From positions 682,001 to 746,000 of the forward strand of contig NZ_CP047950.1 in assembly GCF_014280075.1 (NCBI RefSeq): a DNA stretch of 64,000 nucleotides. The letters are read 5' to 3'. The notes beneath the pieces were generated by a model. It was not told where the DNA came from and did no database searches. It worked only from the letters and a program-made list of their open reading frames with translations. The stretch is from Synechococcus sp. A15-62. GTDB lineage: Bacteria > Cyanobacteriota > Cyanobacteriia > PCC-6307 > Cyanobiaceae. Shown here in pieces: positions 38,040 through 48,015 of this stretch; position 1 is the stretch's first letter, and each line of letters opens with the position of its first letter. Both the position numbers and the translations under genes were made by a program.

Positions 38040-40022
38040 TCAGGGAAGACGTGGAACCAGGGAACGGTCGAAAACTTGGGGAGTTGGGCCCCCGAAGAGC
38101 AACCGTTTCAGCAGCATCAGTAGTCCCAACACTTCCTGTCTGGGGCGCCGGTCCGGCCATACCCCATCACTGCAGAACAACCAGCGGATCAGGCTGTGTT
38201 GTTGCTGTTGGCTCAGGTTGCCCCAGTTCAAGGCCGCCTGCCGTTCTTGGATCTGCAGCATCACAACCGGTAGAGGCGGGATGGCTGCTGTCCACTGCAG
38301 CTGGCTGCTGTTCATCAGGGGCGGAACCTTTGTGGCGAAGGCCAGCTCCACACCGCTTTCACTGATGGCGGTGATCCGACATGGATGGCAATGGCCCCCG
38401 GAATCAATCACATTCGCGGCGTGGTCCAGGCTGAGCCAGGGGGAGGGATCGCTCTGGGGAGGATTCCAGCAGGCGCGAAGAGCGATGAGGGTTCCCAACA
38501 GGTTCAGTCCAGCCCAGACCAGCCCCAGCTGAAGCGGTCCGACTCCGTCCCAGCCTGCGAGCATCAGCTGCTGCACGAGCCCCAGCAGATTCGCCAGGTT
38601 GAACAGGCTGAGCACGATCAGGGGAAGCGCCAGAAACCATGACCAGCCGCCCCGGGATCGCTGGCGATGCTTGGGGGTGACCCGGAATCCAACGGAGGAA
38701 CCGAGGACATTCCAGATCAGGCTCACCACCAGCGGAACGGTGAGTACCCAGCTGGTCAGTTCGGTCAGCAGGGCTGAGCGGCTGTTGCGGTTCAGCCAGC
38801 CGATGCTGAGCAGCACCGTTCCCCACAGGGGCAGCATCAATTCAATGATGGCTCGCTGATCCAGCAGGATTGGTGCGACACCAAGCAGCCCGTAGCTCAG
38901 CGGCATCAGCATCAGCACCAACCTCGGCAGGTTGTTGAGCCAATGAATGACGCCCTCCAGGTAGGCCAGCTTCTGGCCGGGGCTGAGGCCACAAGCCCGT
39001 AGCGGGCCATGGGGCAGTCTCAAACTTTGCAGGGTGCCGTTGGCCCAGCGTTGCCGCTGTTGCACGAAGTCCTCCATGGACTCGGCGGCCAGCCCAGCAC
39101 TGAGCTTCTGCTGGAGGTACAGCAGCTTCCATCCCTGCGCACGCAGGGCAATGCCGGTGACGTAGTCCTCCGACAAAGCACCCTCGACGAAGCCACCGAT
39201 CCCATCCAGGGCGCGCCGCCGCACCACGAAGGCTGTGCCGGCACAGACCACGGCTCCCCAGCCGTCCCGTACCGGTTCGATCCAGCGATAGAAGCTCTCC
39301 TCATCCGGCAGCAGCCACGACTCCATCCGCAGGTTGCGCATCACCGGATCGGCATTAATGAACGACTGCGGCGTCTGCAGCAGGGCCACATCGGGGTCCA
39401 GCAGAAAGCCGATGCCGTGTTCCAGGAACCGTTGCTGAGGGATGAAGTCCGCATCGAACACCGCCACCAGCTCGCCATGACATTGGCTCAGCCCGGCGTT
39501 GAGGTTGCCCGCCTTGGCGTGCAGGCGTTCGGAACGATGCATGTAGCGACAGCCCAGTTGTTGGGCTAGGCGCTTCACCTCCTCACGGCCAGAGTCATCC
39601 AGCACCAAAACACTGGTGTGGGGATAGCTCTGCTGCGTGCAGCCCAGAAGCGAGCGTTGCAGCACTGCCAGCGGCTCGCCGTAGGTGGGTACGAGGATGT
39701 CCACATGGGGCCTCCACTCCGAGGCCTGCCAGTCCCGATGGCGTTTTTGGATGTCCCGACGTCGATCCGGGAAGCGGCGCCAGGCCAGCCACAGTGGCAG
39801 CAGACCGGTGATCAGCAGCCAGCCTTCCGCCAGCAGCAAAAGGCCGCTGAGGCTGGTGGAAACAGCGGTGTTGAGATTGAGGCTGGCGGTGCAGCGCCAG
39901 TGCAGATAACGAAGGGTCAGAGCGCTGATCAACAGGATCAGGCTGCGTCGGGCCCACAGCGGAGACTCCGCTTCCGGCCGCTGGATCAGCGCCAACGGCC
40001 AGAGCAGCAGCAGCAGGCTCAC
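38040..40022 (-). CDS. Cellulose synthase-like (BcsA-type) family 2 glycosyltransferase with probable PilZ domain
   Basis: A 660-residue membrane glycosyltransferase. Two N-terminal helices are followed by the GT2 domain with all key acidic motifs: VLVLDDSGRE, VAVFDADFIPQ, GALSEDYVTG and the QQRQRWANG (QxxRW) site. Several more helices follow. Near residues 560-610 is a stretch consistent with a PilZ-type beta barrel (CRITAISESGVELAF), although the RxxxR motif for cyclic di-GMP is weak (only CHPCRITAIS is seen). It makes or exports a beta-glucan or similar polymer. No bcsB-like partner is adjacent. Confidence 0.87.
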   Translation of the reverse strand: MSLLLLLWPLALIQRPEAESPLWARRSLILLISALTLRYLHWRCTASLNLNTAVSTSLSGLLLLAEGWLLITGLLPLWLAWRRFPDRRRDIQKRHRDWQASEWRPHVDILVPTYGEPLAVLQRSLLGCTQQSYPHTSVLVLDDSGREEVKRLAQQLGCRYMHRSERLHAKAGNLNAGLSQCHGELVAVFDADFIPQQRFLEHGIGFLLDPDVALLQTPQSFINADPVMRNLRMESWLLPDEESFYRWIEPVRDGWGAVVCAGTAFVVRRRALDGIGGFVEGALSEDYVTGIALRAQGWKLLYLQQKLSAGLAAESMEDFVQQRQRWANGTLQSLRLPHGPLRACGLSPGQKLAYLEGVIHWLNNLPRLVLMLMPLSYGLLGVAPILLDQRAIIELMLPLWGTVLLSIGWLNRNSRSALLTELTSWVLTVPLVVSLIWNVLGSSVGFRVTPKHRQRSRGGWSWFLALPLIVLSLFNLANLLGLVQQLMLAGWDGVGPLQLGLVWAGLNLLGTLIALRACWNPPQSDPSPWLSLDHAANVIDSGGHCHPCRITAISESGVELAFATKVPPLMNSSQLQWTAAIPPLPVVMLQIQERQAALNWGNLSQQQQHSLIRWLFCSDGVWPDRRPRQEVLGLLMLLKRLLFGGPTPQVFDRSLVPRLP

Positions 40023-40069
40023 TCCACAGCCAGGCCTTGATTCCTTGGTAACGCTAAGGGGCGTTGTTC

Positions 40070-40360
40070 CTACGCCGCTTCATAGAGCAAAACGCTGCGG
40101 CCATCCCTGAGGGTCACGCTGCTGCGTTGATACACCTCAGGGACGTCCTCCCAATCATCCAAGGCGGGCCAACAGGGCTCGGGCACCCAATACACCTCTC
40201 CTGAGATGCCCCCATTGCCCCGTTGCAGCATCGGATAGCCCCGGTGCTGGATCTCGATGAACCCGTCAACGATGCCGTCACGGTCTCGTTGAGCGCCCTT
40301 CAGCAGGTTATGGGCGCTGCCGTTGCTTTTGAGTGATCCGTAGACGAAGAGGCGCTTCAG
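40070..40360 (-). CDS. Gamma-glutamylcyclotransferase (AIG2/GGCT)-like protein with apparent CTG start
   Basis: The 96-residue translation begins (M)[19 protein letters not shown] and contains [35 protein letters not shown] and LLYEAA, which fits the GGCT/AIG2 fold (YGSL phosphate loop and a downstream acidic residue). No ATG, GTG or TTG exists between the upstream in-frame stop and the conserved YGSL. The only plausible start is CTG at 40360, overlapping the nifU stop as CTGA, so initiation is probably coupled to nifU translation. The family turns gamma-glutamyl peptides into 5-oxoproline; the substrate here is unknown. Confidence 0.72.
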   Translation of the reverse strand: MKRLFVYGSLKSNGSAHNLLKGAQRDRDGIVDGFIEIQHRGYPMLQRGNGGISGEVYWVPEPCWPALDDWEDVPEVYQRSSVTLRDGRSVLLYEAA

Positions 40361-40602
40361 AGCACCTGCACCACTTCACTCACTTCAGGGATCGACTCGC
40401 GCATCTTGCGTTCGATGCCCATCTTCAAGGTCATCGTGCTGCTGGGGCAGCTGCCGCAGGCTCCCTGCAGGCGCACTTTCACGATCGGGCCGTCCAGTTC
40501 CACCACTTCAACGTTGCCGCCGTCGGCCATCAGGAAGGGGCGCAGCTCATCCAGCACCTTCTCCACGTTCTCAAGCGTGAGGGCCATGGTTTCAGTGCTC
40601 AT
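40357..40602 (-). CDS. NifU-like (Nfu) iron-sulfur scaffold protein
   Basis: An 81-residue single NFU domain: [20 protein letters not shown] and [20 protein letters not shown], where C-G-S-C is the cluster-binding site. In cyanobacteria this short Nfu (NfuA/CnfU type) assembles 4Fe-4S and 2Fe-2S clusters for photosystem I and other proteins. It is divergent from mqo by 50 nt and appears coupled to the GGCT-like gene. Confidence 0.95.
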   Translation of the reverse strand: MSTETMALTLENVEKVLDELRPFLMADGGNVEVVELDGPIVKVRLQGACGSCPSSTMTLKMGIERKMRESIPEVSEVVQVL

Positions 40603-40652
40603 CGGGATGAACCAGACATCAAGACTTCAAGGTTACGGAGTGGCCCCATAGG

Positions 40653-42191
40653 GTGACGAGAGCGGTTAACCCTCCAGCTCCGGTGCAGCACGACGGTTCG
40701 TTCAACCCAGAGGCCCGCTACGACGCCGTGCTGGTGGGCGCCGGAATCATGAGCGCCACCCTGGCGGCGCTGCTGCATGAACTTGACCCGCAGCTGCGGA
40801 TTCTTCTGGTGGAGCGCCTCGAGGCGCCTGCTCTGGAGAGCAGCGCAGCGGTCAACAATGCCGGCACCGGTCATGCCGCCAACTGCGAGCTGAACTACAC
40901 CCCGATCCAGGCGGATGGCACCGTCGCGACGGCCAAAGCTGTGGCCATCAATACCTCGTTTGAACGCAGCCTTGAGTTCTGGAGCTCGCTGCAGGAGCGG
41001 GGCGACCTCGACACCAGCAGCTTCCTCCATCAGGCGGCTCACATCAGTGCCGTTTGGACGCCGGAGAACATTGCCTTTCTGCGTCAGCGCTTCAGCCAGC
41101 TGAAGGATCTGCCGGCCTTTGCGCGGATGCGCTGGAGCGAAGACCAGAGCGAGCTCACCGAATGGATGCCCCTGGTGATGGCGGGCCGCGATCTCAAGCA
41201 GCCGGTGGCGGCCACCCGGATTGATCGGGGCACCGATGTGGATTTCGGCAGCCTCACCCGGGCTTATCTGATGCCGTTGCAGCAGAGCGGAGCGCTCAGC
41301 GTGGAGTACGGCACCCAGGTGCACGACCTCAAACGTCTGCGTCGTAGCGACATGACCGAGGCCGACTGGAGCTTGGTGCTCAAAGGGCCCTCGGGCAAAA
41401 AGGAAGTGCGAGCTCCTTTCGTTTTTCTGGGTGCCGGTGGGGGTGCCCTGCCGCTGCTGCAACGCTCTGGGATTCCGGAGGCGGCTGATTTCGCAGGCTT
41501 CCCGGTAAGTGGCCTTTGGCTCGTCTGTGGTGATGCCCAGCTGGCCGACCGTCAGCAGGCCAAGGTGTACGGCAAGGCGGCGGTGGGAGCTCCACCGATG
41601 TCGGTGCCCCATCTCGACACCCGCTGGATCGATGGCAAGCGGTCGCTGCTGTTCGGTCCTTTCGCGGGCTTCAGCAGCAAGTTCCTCAAGCAGGGTTCCC
41701 TGTTGGATCTGCCTGCGTCCGTGCGCGCCACCAATCTGGTGCCGATGCTGCAGGTGGGCGCCACCAACTTCGAACTGGTGCAGTACCTCATCAATCAGCT
41801 GCGCCAGAGCCCTGCGGAGCGGCATGAGGCGCTGCAGCAGTTCATGCCCACCGCCCGCGCCGAAGACTGGACTCTCTCGGTGGCGGGCCAGCGGGTGCAG
41901 ATCATCAAACGGAGCAAGCAGGGCGGACGGCTGCAGCTGGGAACCGAGGTGGTGGCCTCCGGTGATGGCTCCCTGGCGGCGCTGCTGGGGGCCTCCCCAG
42001 GGGCGAGCACAGCGGTGACGATCATGTTGGAGGTGCTGCAGCGCTGCTTTAAGCAACGGCTCGATAGCGAGGCCTGGCAGCAACGCCTGCAAGCGCTGTT
42101 GCCCAGCATCCATGACGACCCCCAGCAGGATCCGCAGGTGTTGAACCGGATGCGGGAACGCAGCGATGCCTTGCTTGGGCTCACCGCCTAA
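40653..42191 (+). CDS. mqo: Malate:quinone oxidoreductase
   Basis: A 512-residue FAD enzyme that oxidises malate to oxaloacetate and passes electrons to quinone at the membrane. The dinucleotide-binding motif DAVLVGAGIMSATLAALL is near residue 24. The family stretch AAVNNAGTGHAANCELNYTP follows near 65, and the C-terminal segment has LGASPGASTAVTIMLEVL. The start is GTG 40653. It may replace the NAD-dependent malate dehydrogenase step in this incomplete TCA cycle, which is an inference. Confidence 0.95.
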   Translation: MTRAVNPPAPVQHDGSFNPEARYDAVLVGAGIMSATLAALLHELDPQLRILLVERLEAPALESSAAVNNAGTGHAANCELNYTPIQADGTVATAKAVAINTSFERSLEFWSSLQERGDLDTSSFLHQAAHISAVWTPENIAFLRQRFSQLKDLPAFARMRWSEDQSELTEWMPLVMAGRDLKQPVAATRIDRGTDVDFGSLTRAYLMPLQQSGALSVEYGTQVHDLKRLRRSDMTEADWSLVLKGPSGKKEVRAPFVFLGAGGGALPLLQRSGIPEAADFAGFPVSGLWLVCGDAQLADRQQAKVYGKAAVGAPPMSVPHLDTRWIDGKRSLLFGPFAGFSSKFLKQGSLLDLPASVRATNLVPMLQVGATNFELVQYLINQLRQSPAERHEALQQFMPTARAEDWTLSVAGQRVQIIKRSKQGGRLQLGTEVVASGDGSLAALLGASPGASTAVTIMLEVLQRCFKQRLDSEAWQQRLQALLPSIHDDPQQDPQVLNRMRERSDALLGLTA

Positions 42192-42194
42192 GCG

Positions 42195-42515
42195 TCATTC
42201 CCCGAGATTCACCAAGACAACGCCGGCCGTGATCAAAGCGATGCCGATCAATTGGGCGGGCTGAAGCATCTGGCCATAGGCAAAGCGCCCCACCAGCACG
42301 ATCACCACGGTGCCGATGCCGCTCCAGAGGGCATAAGTGATTCCCAGGGGAATGCTCAGCACCACCTTTGAGAGCAGGACCATCGCCAGGGCGTAGGCGC
42401 TGAACACCAGCAGGGTGGGCAGTGGTCGTGTCATGCCTTCCGACAAGCGCAGGCAGGAGGTGCCGATCACCTCAGCGCTGATCGCTAGCAGCAGCAGGGT
42501 CCATGGATTGCTCAT
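42195..42515 (-). CDS. Small multidrug resistance (SMR) family transporter
   Basis: A 106-residue protein with four helices. The conserved membrane-embedded Glu is in LLLAISAEVIGTSCLRLSEG (Glu14 of EmrE is at this place), and YALWSGIGTVVIVLVG is the third-helix signature. SMR proteins are proton antiporters for cations or guanidinium; which one this is cannot be told. ATG 42515 is better than the GTG two codons upstream. It is convergent with mqo, 3 nt apart, and divergent from lepA by 71 nt. Confidence 0.92.
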   Translation of the reverse strand: MSNPWTLLLLAISAEVIGTSCLRLSEGMTRPLPTLLVFSAYALAMVLLSKVVLSIPLGITYALWSGIGTVVIVLVGRFAYGQMLQPAQLIGIALITAGVVLVNLGE

Positions 42516-42586
42516 GACCACTGGTGCCGCTCCTTAGGATTGTGGCAACGACGCTTTCTGGACCCGAGACGGGATTCCGCCGCTGC

Positions 42587-44407
<1,821 letters not shown>

Positions 44408-44464
44408 CCCTCCATCATTCTGATGAATCAAAGGTCTTCGACTTTAATATAGGCGCCAGAAGTT

Positions 44465-44884
44465 TTGCTCGAGAGGAGTTGCATCCATGTGGAATCAAGC
44501 CCCACACTTGTTGAATTGATTTTGATAGATAGATTCCCATTGGTTACCCGTGTTGCATTTAATCCGGCCGGGAGTTTGCCCTGTGGCTTGGCCGGTCGGC
44601 AACCGAAGCTCGCCATCACGCCTCGAGATGGCTCCGATCCTGTTGTGTACAGCCTCGGACCAGCGCCATCGGCGATCTGGCGCGGTGATGTGTTGATGCG
44701 CTGCGGCCCTGCCTTTGACCTCCAGGGCGGTGTCCGCAGCGGCAGCCGCTATCAGAACCGTGTTGTCTTGGATGGCGTGGACCGTTTTCAACTCCATCAG
44801 CCGTCTGGACTGCCGGTGCTGCAGATGCAGCTCGAACAACGCACCCGCCTGGGAGGCCGGGTCCGCTCCCAGGGGGTTGGTTAG
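44465..44884 (+). pseudogene. Remnant of a pilin-like (type II/IV pseudopilin) gene, N-terminus degraded
   Basis: The last 100 codons look coding: CGLAGRQPKLAI, VVYSLGPAPSAIWRGDVLMR and CGPAFDLQG followed by SRYQNRVVLDGV. This resembles the C-terminal half of the minor-pilin-like proteins of marine Synechococcus, as I remember them. A normal member would begin with GFTLVELL plus a hydrophobic helix of some 20 residues. Here the frame reads only SSPTLVELILIDRF and loses the rest of the helix, so it lacks a functional export signal. No good start codon or ribosome-binding site is present (TTG 44465, GTG 44489). It could alternatively be a shortened intact gene. Confidence 0.45.
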
Positions 44885-45234
44885 GGCTCGGTGATCGGCT
44901 CTGGCTCTGGAGCCATCAGGAAGAACACCGTTAACGCCACTTCAGACAGCGCCAGCAGCAGATGGTCCAGCCAGCCGAATTCCACGCCCATGCCCATGGC
45001 GGTGATCCAGCTGTTCACCACCACCATCACCGTCGCAAAGATCGCAAGGATCAGTGCAGGAACAGGCCGCAGCAATCGCCGTTGCCTCCAGAGCGTCCAC
45101 AACAGTGGCCGCAGCACCAGCGTGCAGATGCCATGCAGGACGCGCATCGACACATCGCTGTGCATGTGGGGTGTGATCGCAGCCCAGAGGTTCACCGGGA
45201 TCAGCAGTGAGCAGAACACCAGGAACGAAATCAT
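44881..45234 (-). CDS. Hypothetical membrane protein
   Basis: A 117-residue protein with three or four hydrophobic segments (ISFLVFCSLLIPVNLWAAI, GICTLVLRPLLWTLW, LILAIFATVMVVVNSWI, LLLALSEVALTVFFLM) and an acidic end (APEPEPITEP). It belongs to no family I can name. The start overlaps the stop of the kinase fragment (45231-46181) by 4 nt, suggesting coupled translation. It is convergent with the pilin-like remnant, overlapping by 4 nt. Confidence 0.65.
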   Translation of the reverse strand: MISFLVFCSLLIPVNLWAAITPHMHSDVSMRVLHGICTLVLRPLLWTLWRQRRLLRPVPALILAIFATVMVVVNSWITAMGMGVEFGWLDHLLLALSEVALTVFFLMAPEPEPITEP

Positions 45235-46181
45235 GAGGGCAACACCACGGTGAAGCAGCTGCCTTCGCCGAGGCGGCTGTGCACCTCAATGCTGCCGCCC
45301 ATGCCCTCCACAAGCAGCTTCACAACGGAAAGTCCTAAGCCTGAGCCTGTTTTTAGGGGGGCGTTACTGCCGCGCTGAAAACGTTCAAACACCTTGTTCA
45401 ACTCGGTTTCAGGAATGCCGATGCCTTGGTCAATCACATCGATCAAGACGGCACTGTCGCTCTGCCGCAGCACCAGTCTGATGGCGGCCTCCCCAGGGGA
45501 ATACTTGTCGGCGTTTTCGATCAGATCCAGCAGCACCTGGCGCAGGCGAGCGGGATCGGCCTGGGCCACCGCATCACGGGCTGTTGGATCTTCAGGCAGC
45601 TCCAGCAGCAGCGGGCGGCTCAAGGTGTTGCGGGCCAGATCGGCCACCTGTTCCAGTTGGTCGGCGAGGCGAACCGGCTCCTTGGTGATTGCCAACCGGC
45701 CGGAGTCGCCGCGGGAGAGGTCCAGCAGATCGTCCAGCAGCCGGCGCATGCGGATGCTTTCCTCCTCGGCGGTTTGAAGCTCCTTCACCTGGTTGGCATT
45801 GAGGTTGTCGCCCCGTTTGATCGTGCGGTGCAGATAGCCCTGAACGATGGTGAGGGGGGTGCGCAGTTCGTGGCTAACAGCGCTCACGAACTGGCGTTGC
45901 TGGCTCCAGGATTGGGCCAGCCGTTCGAGCAGGTCGTTGTAAGTACGGCTCAGCTGCATCACTTCGATCGGGCCTTCGCCCAGCTGAAGTTTTGCTGTGG
46001 CCAGGGTGTCGGCGGTGAGTTCAGAGCTGGCGGCATTGAGCTGATCCAATGGCTGCACCACCCGCCGCACCACCCAGCTCACGCTCAGCAGGGTGATGGC
46101 CAGGCAGCTGCCCCACACCATGATCATCAACACCAGATAGTTGTTCAGGGCCTGAAGGTTGGAGCTGGCCCGTTGGGCCAT
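45231..46181 (-). CDS. Sensor histidine kinase, C-terminal part after a frameshift (HAMP, HisKA, HATPase)
   Basis: This 316-residue fragment contains one helix, a HAMP-like linker (RRVVQPLDQLNAASSEL), the HisKA phospho-acceptor (FVSAVSHELRTPLTIVQGYL), the N box (LLDLIENADKYSP), the G1 box (DQGIGIPETEL) and the G2 box (GSGLGLSVVKLLVEG). All catalytic parts of an EnvZ/NblS-type membrane kinase are intact. However, the upstream periplasmic sensor and first helix are in another frame (46145-46639). The two frames join cleanly around 46208 if one base is restored. Whether the kinase is expressed from ATG 46181 alone is unknown. Confidence 0.75.
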   Translation of the reverse strand: MAQRASSNLQALNNYLVLMIMVWGSCLAITLLSVSWVVRRVVQPLDQLNAASSELTADTLATAKLQLGEGPIEVMQLSRTYNDLLERLAQSWSQQRQFVSAVSHELRTPLTIVQGYLHRTIKRGDNLNANQVKELQTAEEESIRMRRLLDDLLDLSRGDSGRLAITKEPVRLADQLEQVADLARNTLSRPLLLELPEDPTARDAVAQADPARLRQVLLDLIENADKYSPGEAAIRLVLRQSDSAVLIDVIDQGIGIPETELNKVFERFQRGSNAPLKTGSGLGLSVVKLLVEGMGGSIEVHSRLGEGSCFTVVLPS

Positions 46182-46639
46182 CCAAAGACGGGAGCCATCG
46201 GGCAGCTCTGCTTGACCAGCTCCGTCAGTAGCCGTTCATTTTCGAACTCAATCGTGCGCTGCACCCCCGGCTCACGGCCGGGGTTGGTGGCCATGGCGGT
46301 GTGGATGGCGACTTCTGAAATGGATTGGTGGATGCGGGGTCGCAGCAGTGTTCCGTTGTCGTCTTCGATCCAGAGGCTGGTGTTGGCATTGGAGTGGAAC
46401 AGCAACTCCTGTTCGAGCCGGGCGGGGTCGTCTTGCAGGCCACTGATGGCTTTGTCGCAGAGCGCGATGCTTTGGCGGGCCAACTGCTGGTCGTTGGCCA
46501 GCAGATTGCGCTGACCGATCAACAGCCCCACCGATGAGGCCCCGGTGAAGCCGAGGAAGACCACCAGATAGGTGGCCAGCTGCAGCTGGCCTTGCAGGCT
46601 GCCCAGCAGCTGTTGTCGCCAGCGGTAGCGAGACGCCAT
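46145..46639 (-). CDS. Sensor histidine kinase, N-terminal part before a frameshift
   Basis: The product has a first transmembrane helix (LATYLVVFLGFTGASSVGLLI, about residues 23-43) and a periplasmic segment (QRNLLANDQQLARQSIALCD, NANTSLWIEDDNGTLLRPRI). It then runs out of the family frame after LLTELVKQ into an unrelated tail of about 20 residues. The correct continuation (ELPDGSRLWMAQRASS) is in the frame of the kinase at 45231-46181. One missing base near 46208 explains it: either a real mutation or a sequencing error. ATG 46639 is preferred over the upstream frame to 46669. It is divergent from the ABC permease gene. Confidence 0.65.
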   Translation of the reverse strand: MASRYRWRQQLLGSLQGQLQLATYLVVFLGFTGASSVGLLIGQRNLLANDQQLARQSIALCDKAISGLQDDPARLEQELLFHSNANTSLWIEDDNGTLLRPRIHQSISEVAIHTAMATNPGREPGVQRTIEFENERLLTELVKQSCPMAPVFGWPNGPAPTFRP

Positions 46640-46668
46640 GACTTCATTCTTCCGCGGTTCGGGAGACA

Positions 46669-47541
46669 ATGCATCTGCCTGAGGCCAACCTGCCCGTGAT
46701 CCGCAGCCTCTCCACCCGTATGGCCCGTTGGGGCCTGGTGATTGTGGGGATCTACCTGCTGGTGGCTTTGATCACGCCGTTGTTGGTGACGGCTGGCATC
46801 CTTCCGGACGCCAATGCCGGCCTGGAGAACCCGATCTACGCCGGTCCCAGCTGGACCCATTGGTGCGGCACCGACAGGCTCGGCCGGGATGTGTGCGTGC
46901 GCACCATGGCCGGCAGTGGAGTGGCGCTTCAGGTGGTGTTGCTGGCGGTGGGTGTGGCCCTGCTGGTGGGTGTGCCCTTGGGCATGGTGAGTGGTTATTT
47001 CGGCGGGGCTGTCGATCGCCTGATGGTGCTGCTGATGGACACGCTCTACACCCTGCCGGTGTTGTTGCTTTCGGTGGTGTTGGCCTTTCTGCTGGGCAAG
47101 GGCATCCCCAATGCCGCCGCCGCCCTTTGTGTGGTGTACGTGCCGCAGTATTTCCGCGTGGTGCGCAACCAAACCGCCCAGGTGAAAAGCGAGCTGTTTG
47201 TGGAGGCCGCCCAGAGCCTGGGGGCAGGGCCGCTCTGGGTCCTGCGGCGCTACCTGTTCCGCAACGTGATCACCTCCGTGCCGGTGCTGCTCACCCTCAA
47301 TGCCGCTGATGCGGTGCTGGTGCTTGGGGGATTGGGATTTCTCGGTCTGGGCTTGCCGGAGACCGTGCCTGAATGGGGTGGCGATCTCAATCTGGCCCTT
47401 GCAGCAGTGCCCACCGGGGTGTGGTGGACGGCGCTGTTCCCCGGTCTGGCGATGTTTGTGTTGGTGCTGGGGCTGTCCTTTCTTGGTGAAGGCATCGAGG
47501 CCTGGGTGAGCGGCGCAGAAGCCAGGCCCGCGTCAGACTGA
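46669..47541 (+). CDS. ABC transporter permease, dipeptide/oligopeptide/nickel type (DppC/OppC-like)
   Basis: A 290-residue inner membrane permease with six helices. HWCGTDRLGRDVCVRTMAG is the DppC/NikC entry motif and EAAQSLGAGPLWVLRRYLF is the EAA loop that contacts the ATPase. LGGLGFLGLGLPETVPEWGG is typical of the C subunit. No binding protein, second permease or ATPase is adjacent, so the partners are encoded elsewhere. The start is 29 nt from the divergent kinase start. Confidence 0.9.
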   Translation: MHLPEANLPVIRSLSTRMARWGLVIVGIYLLVALITPLLVTAGILPDANAGLENPIYAGPSWTHWCGTDRLGRDVCVRTMAGSGVALQVVLLAVGVALLVGVPLGMVSGYFGGAVDRLMVLLMDTLYTLPVLLLSVVLAFLLGKGIPNAAAALCVVYVPQYFRVVRNQTAQVKSELFVEAAQSLGAGPLWVLRRYLFRNVITSVPVLLTLNAADAVLVLGGLGFLGLGLPETVPEWGGDLNLALAAVPTGVWWTALFPGLAMFVLVLGLSFLGEGIEAWVSGAEARPASD

Positions 47542-47560
47542 CCCCATCGGCACGGGTGTG

Positions 47561-47776
47561 ATGGCCTGGTGGATCAGCTTGCTGTTGCTGAGCATGGCAG
47601 CGTTGCTGTGGAAAAAGAGCTGCGACAGCACCGATGACGTGATCGCTTTGCTCGAGCGGATCCTGGCCACCACCCTGCTGCTGGTGGTGGTGCTGGTCAG
47701 CCGCAATCTGCTGCTGGAAACGGCGGTGTTGATCGCCGCGGTTCAGTTGCCTGGGGTGCCGCGGCGACCGCGCTGA
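47561..47776 (+). CDS. Small hypothetical membrane protein
   Basis: A 71-residue protein with two hydrophobic segments (WWISLLLLSMAALLWKK and LLERILATTLLLVVVLVSRN plus the following LLLETAVLIAAVQLPG) and a basic end PRRPR. It is 19 nt downstream of the ABC permease and probably in the same transcript. No family is recognised; it could be a small subunit of a membrane complex. It converges on the 47779-47952 gene with 2 nt between them. Confidence 0.55.
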   Translation: MAWWISLLLLSMAALLWKKSCDSTDDVIALLERILATTLLLVVVLVSRNLLLETAVLIAAVQLPGVPRRPR

Positions 47777-47778
47777 TT

Positions 47779-47952
47779 TCAGGCTGGTTTCGGTGCCTTC
47801 ACCTCACGGATCGAAATCCGGCAGGAGCTTGGGAAGATGGCATGGGCCGCTTCCACGGCATGGGTGAGATCGTCGGACTGGAGCATTTCTTCGCCCCATT
47901 CGTTGCCGCAGTGGTAAGTGACCGCGTACTGGTGCAGCTGTTTGTTGTCCAT
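47779..47952 (-). CDS. Small conserved hypothetical protein
   Basis: A 57-residue soluble protein: MDNKQLHQYAVTYHCGNEWG, EEMLQSDDLTHAVEAAHAIF, then PSSCRISIREVKAP. The alternating beta-alpha-beta pattern suggests a small ferredoxin-like fold. The frame extends three codons upstream to 47961 (MSAMDNK). It lies 63 nt after trmH on the same strand. No function can be assigned. Confidence 0.55.
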   Translation of the reverse strand: MDNKQLHQYAVTYHCGNEWGEEMLQSDDLTHAVEAAHAIFPSSCRISIREVKAPKPA

Positions 47953-48015
47953 TGCTGACATTCCGCTGCTTTGGTTATGGCCCAGGGTTCATGGAGATAC
48001 AAGTCTTCCGTCGAA

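Noticed and set aside
40599-42113. 504-codon open frame antisense to mqo
   Set aside because: The sense frame is a full malate:quinone oxidoreductase; the antisense frame is a by-product of codon bias.
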